A DNA stretch of 39,041 bases from an uncultured Bacilli bacterium. GTDB taxonomy: Bacteria > Bacillota_I > Bacilli_A > RF39 > UBA660. Shown here piece by piece: positions 15,271-23,319 of this stretch. Both the position numbers and the translations under genes were made by a program. The stretch is taken from the NCBI GenBank assembly GCA_934131175.1, contig CAKOZD010000017.1:1-39041 (forward strand), in the 5' to 3' direction. The stretch's first letter is position 1, and each line of letters begins with the position of its first letter. Under the pieces are notes generated by a model. It searched no databases. It saw only the letters and a program-made list of their open reading frames with translations, and was not told the origin of the DNA.

Positions 15271-15870
15271 TGTTCTTTTTACTGCATCTTTTATAAAATC
15301 TTCTACAAGATATGTATCAAAACTATATGTTTGTTCTTGTTTTGAGTTTTCTATAATTATTCCCATTTTATTTATTAAAATATCTAATTTGTCTATAGGA
15401 ATTTCATCAATTATTGTTTTTGGTCTTTGGAACTCTTCATAAAATAATGATAAGTCCATATTATGATTTTCAATTATTTGAATATTTATATTAGTATAAT
15501 CTGAATAAATCATATTTGTAATTTGTTCTTCATTTGCATGAATTATAGTACCATCTAGAAGTTTTATAGAAGTTCCTTCAGCTATTTTTGGCATAAATTC
15601 TTCATACCATAATTTATCTGTATATAGATGTATAAAATATCCTAATTCAAAATCATTCTTTTTAAATTTTCTATATTTTGTAGTGTAAATATCCAAGTTT
15701 GGAATATCTTTATCTGTATTAATAATAAAGTGAGATTTATCTTTAGTTTCTCCAATTTGTTTAGCAATATCTGGTGCGATAGATCCTAAATAATAATCTT
15801 TTCTATTTTTTATATTAAATTCTTTTTCTAATTCTTTTGCAACTGCAAGATGAATAACAGCTGATGCCAT
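15244..15870 (-). CDS. Zinc-dependent phospholipase C-like protein
   Basis: 208 residues, the only gene on the minus strand. It resembles the PF00882 (zinc-dependent phospholipase C) superfamily seen in many cytoplasmic 'hypothetical' proteins: MASAVIHLAVAKEL with His7, LGSIAPDI with Asp34, KSHF with His47, and GYFIHLYTDKLW with His81 and Asp85 give a plausible metal site. No signal peptide is visible, so it is unlikely to be a secreted phospholipase; the substrate is unknown. On its strand AGGAGG precedes the start by 8 bases. It lies between ymcA and cotE, which are adjacent in Bacillus, so it was inserted into a conserved block. Confidence 0.75.
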   Translation of the reverse strand: MASAVIHLAVAKELEKEFNIKNRKDYYLGSIAPDIAKQIGETKDKSHFIINTDKDIPNLDIYTTKYRKFKKNDFELGYFIHLYTDKLWYEEFMPKIAEGTSIKLLDGTIIHANEEQITNMIYSDYTNINIQIIENHNMDLSLFYEEFQRPKTIIDEIPIDKLDILINKMGIIIENSKQEQTYSFDTYLVEDFIKDAVKRTKEVLETKY

Positions 15871-15954
15871 ATTTATTACCTCCTATTATTATAAGTATAT
15901 CATAAAATTTGTACTTTTCTTTTACATTATGCATAAATTATAGTGGAGGTATAT

Positions 15955-16500
15955 ATGGCTAATTATAAAGAGATTGTTACTAAAGCAGTAATATCTAAAG
16001 GAAAAAAACTATTTACAACAAATCATAGTGTAGCGGTTACTAATCCATCTACTATACTTGGGTGTTGGGTAATAAATCATAATTTTAATGGAAGTCTTGT
16101 TGATGGGAAAATAGTAATAGATGGTAGCTATGATGTTAATATTTGGTATTCTAGTGAGAATGATACTAAAACTTTAGTTGTTACAGATACAAATACTTAT
16201 CATGAAGTAATTAATATGAGAGAACATGAAGAGGGTGTAGACGAAGAAATTATTGTTAGAAGTTTGAGACAACCTAGTTGCATTAAAGCAGACATAGAAG
16301 GAGATAATATAACTTATAAAATTGAAAAGGAGCTTGGTATTGAATTAGTTGGAGATATTAAGGTTAAGATAGAGGCTAATTTAGATGAAGATCCTTGGGA
16401 TGAGATAGAAGATACAAGTAATGATAATGTAAAAAATAGTGAATCATCTTCTAATATAGATGATGTTAATGAGAACTTTATTGAAGAAGAAACAATTTAA
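15955..16500 (+). CDS. cotE: Spore outer coat morphogenetic protein CotE
   Basis: 181 residues, the same length as Bacillus CotE, which builds the outer spore coat. Family features run end to end: NYKEIVTKAVISKGKKLF at the start, STILGCWVINHNFNG, GSYDVNIWYSSENDTKT, VVTDTNTYHEVI, RSLRQPSCIKADIEG and a strongly acidic C-terminal tail. I choose ATG 15955 (GGAGG at 15945-15949), which gives the normal CotE N-terminus; a GTG at 15943 lies in the binding site. In Bacillus cotE follows ymcA, and the same order is kept here apart from the inverted gene between them. Strong evidence for a sporulation programme in this lineage. Confidence 0.95.
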   Translation: MANYKEIVTKAVISKGKKLFTTNHSVAVTNPSTILGCWVINHNFNGSLVDGKIVIDGSYDVNIWYSSENDTKTLVVTDTNTYHEVINMREHEEGVDEEIIVRSLRQPSCIKADIEGDNITYKIEKELGIELVGDIKVKIEANLDEDPWDEIEDTSNDNVKNSESSSNIDDVNENFIEEETI

Positions 16501-16529
16501 TTGACAATTTAAATTTACTTAATTATAAT
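16501..16529 (+). promoter_or_regulatory. Consensus sigma-A promoter of SAM-binding protein gene
   Basis: TTGACA (16501-16506), 17-base spacer, TATAAT (16524-16529), a perfect match. It begins on the base after the cotE stop codon. Confidence 0.9.
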
Positions 16530-16551
16530 AACATTCAATTTGGGGTGCATT

Positions 16552-17397
16552 ATGGAAAATTCTTATGAAGTAGATGAAGATATAGAAGAAACTTCTGCTC
16601 TTTTAAATGGAGAAGAGGTATCAAATAATTATGATTTTATTTATACTCACTCTAATGAATGTTTAAGTAATTTATTTGATAATTTTGATGTAAGAGATAA
16701 AAGAGTTTTAACAGTATTATCTTCTAGTGATCAATTATTTAATTGTTTAATTAGAGATTGTTTTAGTGTAGATACTTATGATATTAATAAGTTAACTAAG
16801 TATTTTTATTATTTACGTAAATGGAATATTATATATAATGGAAAGTTTTATTTACCATGTTCTATTACTGGTACTTTTATTTATAATATTTTAAATAAAG
16901 TTTCTGTCTCATCTCCTAGTGAAGAAGAAGCTTATAAGTATTGGAGTATGTTTATTAGAAAGTTTCCTGGTTTTTTATATAAATATCTTTTTTATACTGG
17001 GGTTCGTGACAATTATAGTTTTGATTTTTCTTTAGATGATTTAAAAGATAAGTTATCTTCATATGACTTGTCTTTTAAATGTTTAGATATGGGAAGTAGT
17101 GTTGATATTTCATCTAAATATGATGTTGTTATTACATCTAATATTTCTGAATACTTTGTAGATGATTTAGAGAAAATATCAAATTATAAAAATAATTTAG
17201 ATAAGATAATTGATAGTAATGGATGTGTTATCTCATCTCATATGATTAATTCACATATTCCATATTTAGAAAGTTGTTTATTTAATTCTTCATTCAATTC
17301 TTCAGAGTTTCCTTATTTTTATGATAAATTTTTTGATAGTTATTTTCCTTTAGGTTATTGCTATAAAAAGAAAAGAGATGGTGTCAACAAAAAATAG
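16552..17397 (+). CDS. Probable SAM-binding protein, BtaA/DUF3419-like
   Basis: 281 residues. RVLTVLSSSDQLFNCLIRD followed by SVDTYDINKLTKYFYYLRKW resembles the SAM-binding start of the BtaA/DUF3419 family (aminocarboxypropyl transferases acting on diacylglycerol) and of other Rossmann methyltransferases. Later, KYDVVITSNISEYFVDDLE is a typical motif-IV/VI-like strand and loop. The middle (about 100-170) is helical and aromatic. Substrate is unknown, and lipid modification is only one option. The gene has a consensus promoter and its own terminator, whose stem begins inside the last codons, so it is a stand-alone unit placed between cotE and rpsP. ATG 16552 follows GGGGTG at 16542-16547. Confidence 0.55.
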   Translation: MENSYEVDEDIEETSALLNGEEVSNNYDFIYTHSNECLSNLFDNFDVRDKRVLTVLSSSDQLFNCLIRDCFSVDTYDINKLTKYFYYLRKWNIIYNGKFYLPCSITGTFIYNILNKVSVSSPSEEEAYKYWSMFIRKFPGFLYKYLFYTGVRDNYSFDFSLDDLKDKLSSYDLSFKCLDMGSSVDISSKYDVVITSNISEYFVDDLEKISNYKNNLDKIIDSNGCVISSHMINSHIPYLESCLFNSSFNSSEFPYFYDKFFDSYFPLGYCYKKKRDGVNKK

Positions 17398-17410
17398 TTG
17401 ACATCTTTTT
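17380..17410 (+). terminator. Terminator overlapping the rpsP -35 box
   Basis: A 9-bp stem (17380-17388 GGTGTCAAC with 17397-17405 GTTGACATC, one G-T pair), 8-base loop that includes the stop codon, then five T residues. The right arm contains TTGACA of the next promoter. Confidence 0.85.
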
Positions 17411-17426
17411 AATTGTTTTATATAAT
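17398..17426 (+). promoter_or_regulatory. Promoter of rpsP
   Basis: TTGACA (17398-17403), 17-base spacer, TATAAT (17421-17426), a perfect consensus. The -35 box lies within the right arm of the upstream terminator. Confidence 0.85.
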
Positions 17427-17457
17427 ATCATTGTTATTTAGAAATGGAGGGATAATA

Positions 17458-17730
17458 ATGGCAGTTAAATTAAGATTAACAAGAATGGGTGCTAAGAAGA
17501 AACCTACATATAGAATTGTTGCTACTGATTCACGTCGTCCAAGAGATGGTCAATATTTAGAATTAGTTGGAACTTATGCACCAGTTGGTGAATGCAAAGT
17601 TAGAATCGATGAAGAAAAAGCTTTAAAATGGTTAAATGCTGGAGCTCAACCTACTGATACTGTTAAGAACTTATTAAGCAAAGAAGGAATCATGAAGAAA
17701 TTTGCTGATTCTAAGAAAAAGGATAAGTAA
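17458..17730 (+). CDS. rpsP: 30S ribosomal protein S16
   Basis: 90 residues, normal length for bS16, which binds 16S rRNA early in assembly of the small subunit. MAVKLRLTRMGAKKKPTYRI, VATDSRRPRDGQYLELVGTY and DTVKNLLSKEGIM are diagnostic. ATG 17458 has GGAGG at 17446-17450; frames further upstream run into the promoter and are not translated. khpA follows after 2 bases, as in Bacillus, but rimM, trmD and rplS, the usual next genes, are not here. Confidence 0.98.
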   Translation: MAVKLRLTRMGAKKKPTYRIVATDSRRPRDGQYLELVGTYAPVGECKVRIDEEKALKWLNAGAQPTDTVKNLLSKEGIMKKFADSKKKDK

Positions 17731-17732
17731 TT

Positions 17733-17981
17733 ATGGATTTAGTAGAGTTTACTCGTGAAATAGTTGAATCATTAGTAGTTAATACTGATGGTGTTACTGT
17801 AAAAGAGTTTCCAACAGATGAAGAAAATACTATACTTATTCAAGTAATGGTAGATGAGTCTGATATGGGAAGAGTTATTGGAAGAGAAGGAAGAGTTGCT
17901 AATGCTATTAGAACTTTAGTACAAGCAAATAGTTCTCTACACGATAATAAATATGTTAAAATCGATATAGATAAATTTTAG
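17733..17981 (+). CDS. khpA: KH-domain RNA-binding protein KhpA
   Basis: 82 residues, a single type II KH domain. The GxxG loop is VIGREGR (about 48-54). KhpA (YlqC) pairs with KhpB (Jag/EloR) in many Firmicutes and affects cell elongation and RNA biology. It is co-transcribed with rpsP, the standard location. TTG and other starts are unnecessary: ATG 17733 gives the full family length. A terminator follows at once. Confidence 0.95.
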   Translation: MDLVEFTREIVESLVVNTDGVTVKEFPTDEENTILIQVMVDESDMGRVIGREGRVANAIRTLVQANSSLHDNKYVKIDIDKF

Positions 17982-18006
17982 GAAGTCAAAATGACTTTCT
18001 TTTTTT
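17981..18006 (+). terminator. Rho-independent terminator after khpA
   Basis: An 8-bp stem (17981-17988 GGAAGTCA with 17992-17999 TGACTTTC) with loop AAA and a long T tract. Confidence 0.9.
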
Positions 18007-18041
18007 ATTTATTTATTATATAATTTTATAGAGGTAATAAT

Positions 18042-18755
18042 ATGATAGAAAATTTAAATATTCCTAATCATGTTGGAATTATTATGGATGGAAATGGTAG
18101 ATGGGCAAAAGAACGTGGTATGATTCGTACTATGGGACATAAGACTGCTGTTAAGACATTAAAGAAATTATGTATTCATATGGCAGATGTAGGTGTTAAA
18201 TATTGTTCATTATATGCATTTTCTACAGAGAATTTTAAAAGAGATAAGCAAGAAGTAGATTATTTAATGAATCTCTTTATAAGTGCTTTTAAAAAAGAAT
18301 TTGATTTTATAAAAGAAAAGAAAGTAAGAGTTTTGTTTTCTGGAAGAAGAGAACCATTACCTGAAAAGGTACTTGAAGCAATGGATGAACTTGTGGAAGA
18401 CACAAAAGATAATGATAGTTTAGTTCTTAATATATGTCTAAATTATGGAAGTCATGCTGAAATGGTTGATACTATGAAAAAAGTATGTGAAATGTATAAG
18501 AATAATGATATTAATCTTGATGATATTACAGAAGATTTTATTATGAAAAATTTATATCAAGATTTACCACCACTTGATTATGTAATTAGAACAAGTGGAG
18601 AATTAAGACTTAGTAATTTTATGATGTATCAAGCAAGTTATGCTGAATTTTATTTTCCTAAAGTATATTTTCCTGATTTTGGACCAGAAGAATTTGATAA
18701 AGCTTTAGTAGAATTTAATAAAAGAAATAGAAGATTTGGAGGTATTAAGAAATGA
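18042..18755 (+). CDS. uppS: Isoprenyl transferase (undecaprenyl diphosphate synthase)
   Basis: 237 residues, the cis-prenyltransferase that makes the C55 lipid carrier for wall synthesis. HVGIIMDGNGRWAKERG holds the catalytic Asp16 and the substrate loop. Further hallmarks are the YCSLYAFSTENFKR block (YAFSTENW-type), LNICLNYGSHAEMV, and DYVIRTSGELRLSNFMMYQ near the end. The stop overlaps the start of cdsA, so the two are translationally linked. A TATAAT at 18019-18024 could be a -10, but would give a very short leader. Confidence 0.97.
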   Translation: MIENLNIPNHVGIIMDGNGRWAKERGMIRTMGHKTAVKTLKKLCIHMADVGVKYCSLYAFSTENFKRDKQEVDYLMNLFISAFKKEFDFIKEKKVRVLFSGRREPLPEKVLEAMDELVEDTKDNDSLVLNICLNYGSHAEMVDTMKKVCEMYKNNDINLDDITEDFIMKNLYQDLPPLDYVIRTSGELRLSNFMMYQASYAEFYFPKVYFPDFGPEEFDKALVEFNKRNRRFGGIKK

Positions 18756-19549
18756 AAAAAAGAGTAATTAGTGCAATTATTATGGTTGCAATATTTATAC
18801 CACTTTTAATTATAGGTGAGTTGCCATTTGCAATATTTATGACAATTCTTGGAATGTTTGGATTTTATGAATTAGTGAAGGTTCGTGAATCTAAAAAGAA
18901 ATTTCCAACATGGCTTAAAGTACTTGCTTACTTTATGATAGCATTTTTTGCATTAAACAATGTTGGGTCAATAGAATTTCAATATAATTTTGATTATAGA
19001 GTAATGGCTTTAATTATATTTTTATTTTTAACGCCAATTGTATTTATTAATGATAATAAAAAATATAACTTAAATGATGCATTATTTTTAATTGGTTCAA
19101 TATTATTTATTGGATTAAGTTTTAATTTAGTAATTATAACTCGTAATTTTGATATTAATTATATTTTATACTTACTTTTAATTACTACAATTACTGATAC
19201 ATTTGCTTTATTTACAGGTATGCTTGTTGGTAATCATAAGTTAACAGATATTAGTCCAAAGAAGACAATAGAAGGGTCTATTGGTGGTACTTTAATGGGA
19301 ACAATAGTAGCATCAGCATTTTATTTTACTGTAATTAATTCATCTTGTTCACTTGTTTTATTAATACTTGTAACATGTGGATTATCAGTAGTTGGACAAA
19401 TAGGTGACTTAGTTTTTTCTGCAATTAAAAGATATTATGATGTAAAAGATTTTTCTAATTTAATACCTGGTCATGGAGGTATTTTAGATAGATTTGATAG
19501 TTTAATATTTGTAATACTTGCATTTATTATTATTAAAGGAATAATTTAA
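18752..19549 (+). CDS. cdsA: Phosphatidate cytidylyltransferase
   Basis: 265 residues, an integral membrane enzyme with about eight helices that makes CDP-diacylglycerol from phosphatidate and CTP. The C-terminal signature is present: SPKKTIEGSIGG, then GDLVFSAIKRYYDVKDFSN followed by LIPGHGGILDRFDS. It lies between uppS and rseP, the usual order except that dxr is missing between cdsA and rseP. Start ATG overlaps the uppS stop by four bases. Confidence 0.97.
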   Translation: MKKRVISAIIMVAIFIPLLIIGELPFAIFMTILGMFGFYELVKVRESKKKFPTWLKVLAYFMIAFFALNNVGSIEFQYNFDYRVMALIIFLFLTPIVFINDNKKYNLNDALFLIGSILFIGLSFNLVIITRNFDINYILYLLLITTITDTFALFTGMLVGNHKLTDISPKKTIEGSIGGTLMGTIVASAFYFTVINSSCSLVLLILVTCGLSVVGQIGDLVFSAIKRYYDVKDFSNLIPGHGGILDRFDSLIFVILAFIIIKGII

Positions 19550-19561
19550 GGAGGGGTATAT

Positions 19562-20614
19562 TTGTCTATAATTTTAAATTTAATATTATTTGTACTTATA
19601 TTAGGTGTAATAGTTTGTGTACATGAATTTGGTCATTTTATATTAGCTAAAATGAATGGAGTTTATGTTTATGAATTTTCTATAGGTATGGGTCCTCGTC
19701 TTTGGGGATTTAAAAAGGGTGAGACTGATTATAATATTCGTCTTATACCAATTGGAGGATTTTGTGCATTAGCAGGAGAAGATTTAGATGATGATGATGC
19801 GAAAAAGATTCCTAAGAATAAAAGACTTCAAGCAAAGAAGGCTTGGCAAAGATTTTTAATAATGTTATTTGGTCCAATGAATAACTTTATTCTTGCAGTT
19901 TTATTATTATTTGTAATTGCTCTTTGTTATGGTGGTACTTCTATGAAACCAATAATAACAAGTGTAGAGTTAGGTTCTGCTGCATATAAGGCTGGACTTG
20001 ATGATGGAGATAGGGTAATTAAAATTAATAATCATAAAGTTAGTTCAGTAGATGATATTAGTCTTTATTTAGCAATTGCTAATCCAAAAGAGAAAAATAC
20101 TTTTTATGTTGAAAAGAGTAATGGAAAATATGAAACTGTAAAAGTAAAACCAGAGCATATAAAGACAAAAGATGGAGAATCTTATAAATATGGTATTGGT
20201 ATGCAACAAGAAAGAACTCATGGATTTTTAAATGCTATTAAGTATTCTTATCAAAAAACATGTTCTATATTTAAGCAAATGTTTGTAACTGTTGGTTCTT
20301 TATTTACTGGTGGAGTAAAGGTAAGTCAATTATCTGGACCAGTTGGAATATATTCAATAGTTGGAGAACAAAGTAAAGGTGGACTAGCTAATATCTTATA
20401 CTTAATTGCATTTTTAAGTATTAATGTTGGATTTATTAATTTACTTCCAATACCAGCATTTGATGGTGGACATATTTTATTTATAATTATTGAAAAAATT
20501 AAAGGTAGTCCAGTAAACCCTGAACTTGAAAATAAAATTCATGCAGTATTCTTAATGTTATTATTACTATTAATGGTAGTAGTTACATTTAACGATATTT
20601 TACGTTTATTTTAA
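19562..20614 (+). CDS. rseP: RIP metalloprotease RseP (site-2 protease family)
   Basis: 350 residues. A membrane zinc protease that cleaves anti-sigma factors and signal-peptide remnants within the membrane. HEFGH at 21-25 is the zinc motif in the first helix, a PDZ domain lies at about 130-200 (ITSVELGSAAYKAGLDDGDRVIKIN), and NLLPIPAFDGGH near 300 is the third zinc ligand region. The start is TTG 19562, with AGGAGGGG about 6 bases upstream and no ATG alternative that keeps the HExxH helix. A terminator overlaps the stop codon. Confidence 0.95.
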   Translation: MSIILNLILFVLILGVIVCVHEFGHFILAKMNGVYVYEFSIGMGPRLWGFKKGETDYNIRLIPIGGFCALAGEDLDDDDAKKIPKNKRLQAKKAWQRFLIMLFGPMNNFILAVLLLFVIALCYGGTSMKPIITSVELGSAAYKAGLDDGDRVIKINNHKVSSVDDISLYLAIANPKEKNTFYVEKSNGKYETVKVKPEHIKTKDGESYKYGIGMQQERTHGFLNAIKYSYQKTCSIFKQMFVTVGSLFTGGVKVSQLSGPVGIYSIVGEQSKGGLANILYLIAFLSINVGFINLLPIPAFDGGHILFIIIEKIKGSPVNPELENKIHAVFLMLLLLLMVVVTFNDILRLF

Positions 20615-20638
20615 AAGAACTTATTGTTCTTTTTTTAA
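20613..20638 (+). terminator. Rho-independent terminator after rseP
   Basis: AAAAGAAC (20613-20620) pairs with GTTCTTTT (20626-20633), then T residues. A weak promoter for the next gene may use TTGTTC (20624-20629) and TATAAT (20647-20652), again overlapping the stem. Confidence 0.85.
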
Positions 20639-20674
20639 TTTAAAACTATAATTAATTTGTATGGAGGTATTTAA

Positions 20675-20821
20675 ATGATAATTACTTTTTTAATAATAAT
20701 AGTTTTAATGTTTACTATCTCTATAGGTATTTTAATATATAGTAAAGATGAATATGATTCTTCACTAGATGATAATAAAAAAATAGATTATGATAAGAAT
20801 ATAGATGATGAAATAATTTGA
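20675..20821 (+). CDS. Small single-pass membrane protein (48 aa)
   Basis: 48 residues. A hydrophobic N-terminal helix (about 3-22, rich in Ile/Leu/Phe) is followed by YSKDEYDSSLDDNKKIDYD and more acidic residues. ATG 20675 has GGAGG at 20663-20667, 7 bases upstream, so it is likely translated. Its stop codon overlaps the binding site of the next gene, which encodes a protein of the same layout. No family recognised. Confidence 0.6.
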   Translation: MIITFLIIIVLMFTISIGILIYSKDEYDSSLDDNKKIDYDKNIDDEII

Positions 20822-20831
20822 GGTGTTTAAT

Positions 20832-21032
20832 ATGATGTTTATTTATATTTTATTAATTGTACTTGCTGTTATATTATTTGGTATTGGTATTATAATTAGT
20901 AATATTCGAAATAAAGTTATTAAGAGTGAACTATCTAAAAGCTCTTATAATTTAGATAATGAAGAAAGTAATAATAGTTCTACACCTGAAATTATAAATA
21001 GTGAGATAGTTGAAGAGTTTTTAGAAATTTAG
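20832..21032 (+). CDS. Small single-pass membrane protein (66 aa)
   Basis: 66 residues. A hydrophobic helix (about 3-24) followed by a short basic stretch (NIRNKVIK) and an acidic, Ser/Asn-rich tail ending EEFLEI. GAGGTG at 20820-20825 lies 6 bases before ATG 20832. Together with the preceding gene it forms a two-gene unit of tiny membrane proteins between rseP and priA. Holin-like or accessory subunit roles are conceivable; nothing in the sequence decides. Confidence 0.6.
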   Translation: MMFIYILLIVLAVILFGIGIIISNIRNKVIKSELSKSSYNLDNEESNNSSTPEIINSEIVEEFLEI

Positions 21033-21037
21033 ATATA

Positions 21038-21070
21038 GAAGGATTTAATATAAAAATCTTTCTTTTTTTT
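21038..21070 (+). terminator. Rho-independent terminator before priA
   Basis: GAAGGATTT (21038-21046) pairs with AAATCTTTC (21054-21062), one G-T pair, then eight T residues. The priA -10 box begins three bases later. Confidence 0.85.
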
Positions 21071-21097
21071 GGTATAATACCTATGGGTGGTGATATC

Positions 21098-23281
21098 TTG
21101 ATTGCAGGAGTTCTTGTTGAAATATCAAATAAAAATGTTGATAAAATATTTGATTACAAAATACCTGATGATTTAATTCCTGATATACGTGTTGGAATAC
21201 GTGTATTAGTTCCTTTTGGTAGAATGAATTTAGAAGGTTTTGTTTTAGAAATAAAGGATAAGAGTACAAGTAATGTAGAACTTAGAAGTATTACTAGTAT
21301 TGTTGATAAAGATATTGTGTTAAATGAAGAATTACTTAAATTAGGTGTCGATATGCAAAAAGAGACACTAGCAACTTTAATATCTTGCTATCAAGTAATG
21401 TTACCAAAAGCTTTAAAGGCCAAGCATTCTTCTGTCGTTAATATAAAATATGATACTTTATATAAACTAAATGATAATTATAAGGATTTTTATAATGAAA
21501 ATAAATTAAATGATACACAAAAAAGTATTATTAAATTATTAGAAGAAAAAGAACTTGTCTTAAAAAAAGAACTTGATAGTATTTCTAATAGTAGTGTTAA
21601 AACTTTATTAAAAAAGAATGTTATTTTAGAAGAAAAAAGAGAACATTATAGACTTAAGTATAATAATCAGAAAAGAGTTATTCATACGCTTACAGAGGAG
21701 CAACAAGGTGTTGTTGATGAAGTGATTAATAATCTTCCTAATACTTATTTATTGTATGGTGTTACTGGTAGTGGTAAGACGGAAGTTTATATGGAACTTA
21801 TTGATTATTATTTAAGGCTTGGTAAGAAAAGTATTGTTTTAGTTCCAGAAATTTCTCTTACTCCACAAATGGTTAGTAGATTTCAAGCAAGATTTGGAGA
21901 TAGGGTTGCGGCCCTTCATTCTGCTTTAAGTGATGGTGAAAAGTACGATGAGTGGAGAAGAATTGTTAGAGGAGAGGCATCGATTGTAATAGGTGCTCGT
22001 AGTGCCATATTTGCGCCATTTGATAATATTGGAATAATTATTATAGATGAAGAACATAGTGATTCTTATAAACAAAGTGATCCAAGTCCTAGATATAGTG
22101 CTAAGGATATTGCTTTAAGAAGGGCCAAGTATCATAATTGTTCTGTTGTTATGGGAAGTGCAACTCCTTCACTTGAGGCAATGGCTAGAGCACAAAAAGG
22201 AGTATTTAAACTTTTAACACTAAAACATAGAGTTAATGGTAAAGAGTTACCTAATATTAATATAGTTGATATGAATAAAGAAAGTAGAAAAGTAATTGGA
22301 CACTTTTCTAAAATATTACTTGATGAGATAGATAAAAGACTTGAAAAAAAAGAACAAGTAATTTTATTACTTAATAGAAGAGGATATTCTTCCTTTGTCA
22401 CTTGTAAGAATTGTGGATATACATTTAAATGTCCAAATTGTGATATAACACTTACATATCATAAGAGTAGTAATACTTTAAGATGTCATTATTGTGGTTA
22501 TGGAGAAAAAGTTTATTCTAAGTGTCCAAGTTGTTTGGAAGAGTCTCTTACTAATCTTGGTATTGGAACACAGAGAATAGAAGAAGAATTAAATAATGAG
22601 TTTTCTAGTGCTAGAGTTCTTAGAATGGACTATGATACTACAAGTAGAAAAGGTATGCATGAGAAAATGATAGAAGACTTTAAAGAACATAAGTATGATA
22701 TTCTTCTTGGTACACAGATGGTTGCTAAAGGGCTTGATTTTTCTAATGTTACTTTGGTAGGTGTAATAAACGCCGATACATCTCTTAATATTCCAGACTT
22801 TAGAAGTAGTGAAAATACTTATTCATTACTTAGTCAGGTTGCTGGTAGAAGTGGTAGAAGTAATAAAGATGGTAGTGTAATAATACAAACTTATAATCCA
22901 GAACATTATGCTATTAGTTTAACTAAGTATAATGATTACTTAAAGTTTTATAATGAAGAGATGAAGATAAGAAAAACTTTAAAATATCCTCCATATTATT
23001 ATTTATGTAATATAAGAATAAGTGGAAAAGATGCTTCTTATATTTTGGATGAAGCATTAAAAATAAAAAGAAGTTTAGAAAGAAACCTTCATGACTTTAT
23101 TATTTTAGGACCTAGTACTAGTAGTCTATTTAGAATTAACAATATATTTAGATATAATATAATTTTAAAATATAAAAGAAATGATGGGTTATATGAGATA
23201 TTAACTAAGATAATTGATCACTATAAATCAAATAGTAAAATTAAGATTGATGTAGATTTTAATCCTAGTCAAATGCTTTAA
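21098..23281 (+). CDS. priA: Primosomal replication restart helicase PriA
   Basis: 727 residues. PriA reloads the replication machinery at stalled forks. Seen in order: N-terminal DNA-binding domain (MIAGVLVEISNKNVDKIFDY), Walker A LLYGVTGSGKTEVYM, the DEEH box in IIIIDEEHSDSYKQSDPSPRY, then the paired zinc-binding cysteines (CKNCG..CPNC..CHYCG..CPSC), motif V/VI QMVAKGLDFSNVTLV and QVAGRSGR, and the C-terminal domain. I choose TTG 21098, which gives the normal N-terminus and has GGGTGGTG just upstream; ATG 21083 lies only 5 bases after a TATAAT (21073-21078) and would sit at the transcription start. It opens the conserved priA-to-rpe block. Confidence 0.96.
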   Translation: MIAGVLVEISNKNVDKIFDYKIPDDLIPDIRVGIRVLVPFGRMNLEGFVLEIKDKSTSNVELRSITSIVDKDIVLNEELLKLGVDMQKETLATLISCYQVMLPKALKAKHSSVVNIKYDTLYKLNDNYKDFYNENKLNDTQKSIIKLLEEKELVLKKELDSISNSSVKTLLKKNVILEEKREHYRLKYNNQKRVIHTLTEEQQGVVDEVINNLPNTYLLYGVTGSGKTEVYMELIDYYLRLGKKSIVLVPEISLTPQMVSRFQARFGDRVAALHSALSDGEKYDEWRRIVRGEASIVIGARSAIFAPFDNIGIIIIDEEHSDSYKQSDPSPRYSAKDIALRRAKYHNCSVVMGSATPSLEAMARAQKGVFKLLTLKHRVNGKELPNINIVDMNKESRKVIGHFSKILLDEIDKRLEKKEQVILLLNRRGYSSFVTCKNCGYTFKCPNCDITLTYHKSSNTLRCHYCGYGEKVYSKCPSCLEESLTNLGIGTQRIEEELNNEFSSARVLRMDYDTTSRKGMHEKMIEDFKEHKYDILLGTQMVAKGLDFSNVTLVGVINADTSLNIPDFRSSENTYSLLSQVAGRSGRSNKDGSVIIQTYNPEHYAISLTKYNDYLKFYNEEMKIRKTLKYPPYYYLCNIRISGKDASYILDEALKIKRSLERNLHDFIILGPSTSSLFRINNIFRYNIILKYKRNDGLYEILTKIIDHYKSNSKIKIDVDFNPSQML

Positions 23282-23319
23282 AATATGGTATTCTTAAATA
23301 TAGAATAGAGGTGTTTTTA

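Noticed and set aside
21083..21097. ATG 21083 as priA start
   Set aside because: It lies 5 bases after a TATAAT, has no binding site, and adds five residues absent from the PriA family; TTG 21098 gives the normal N-terminus.
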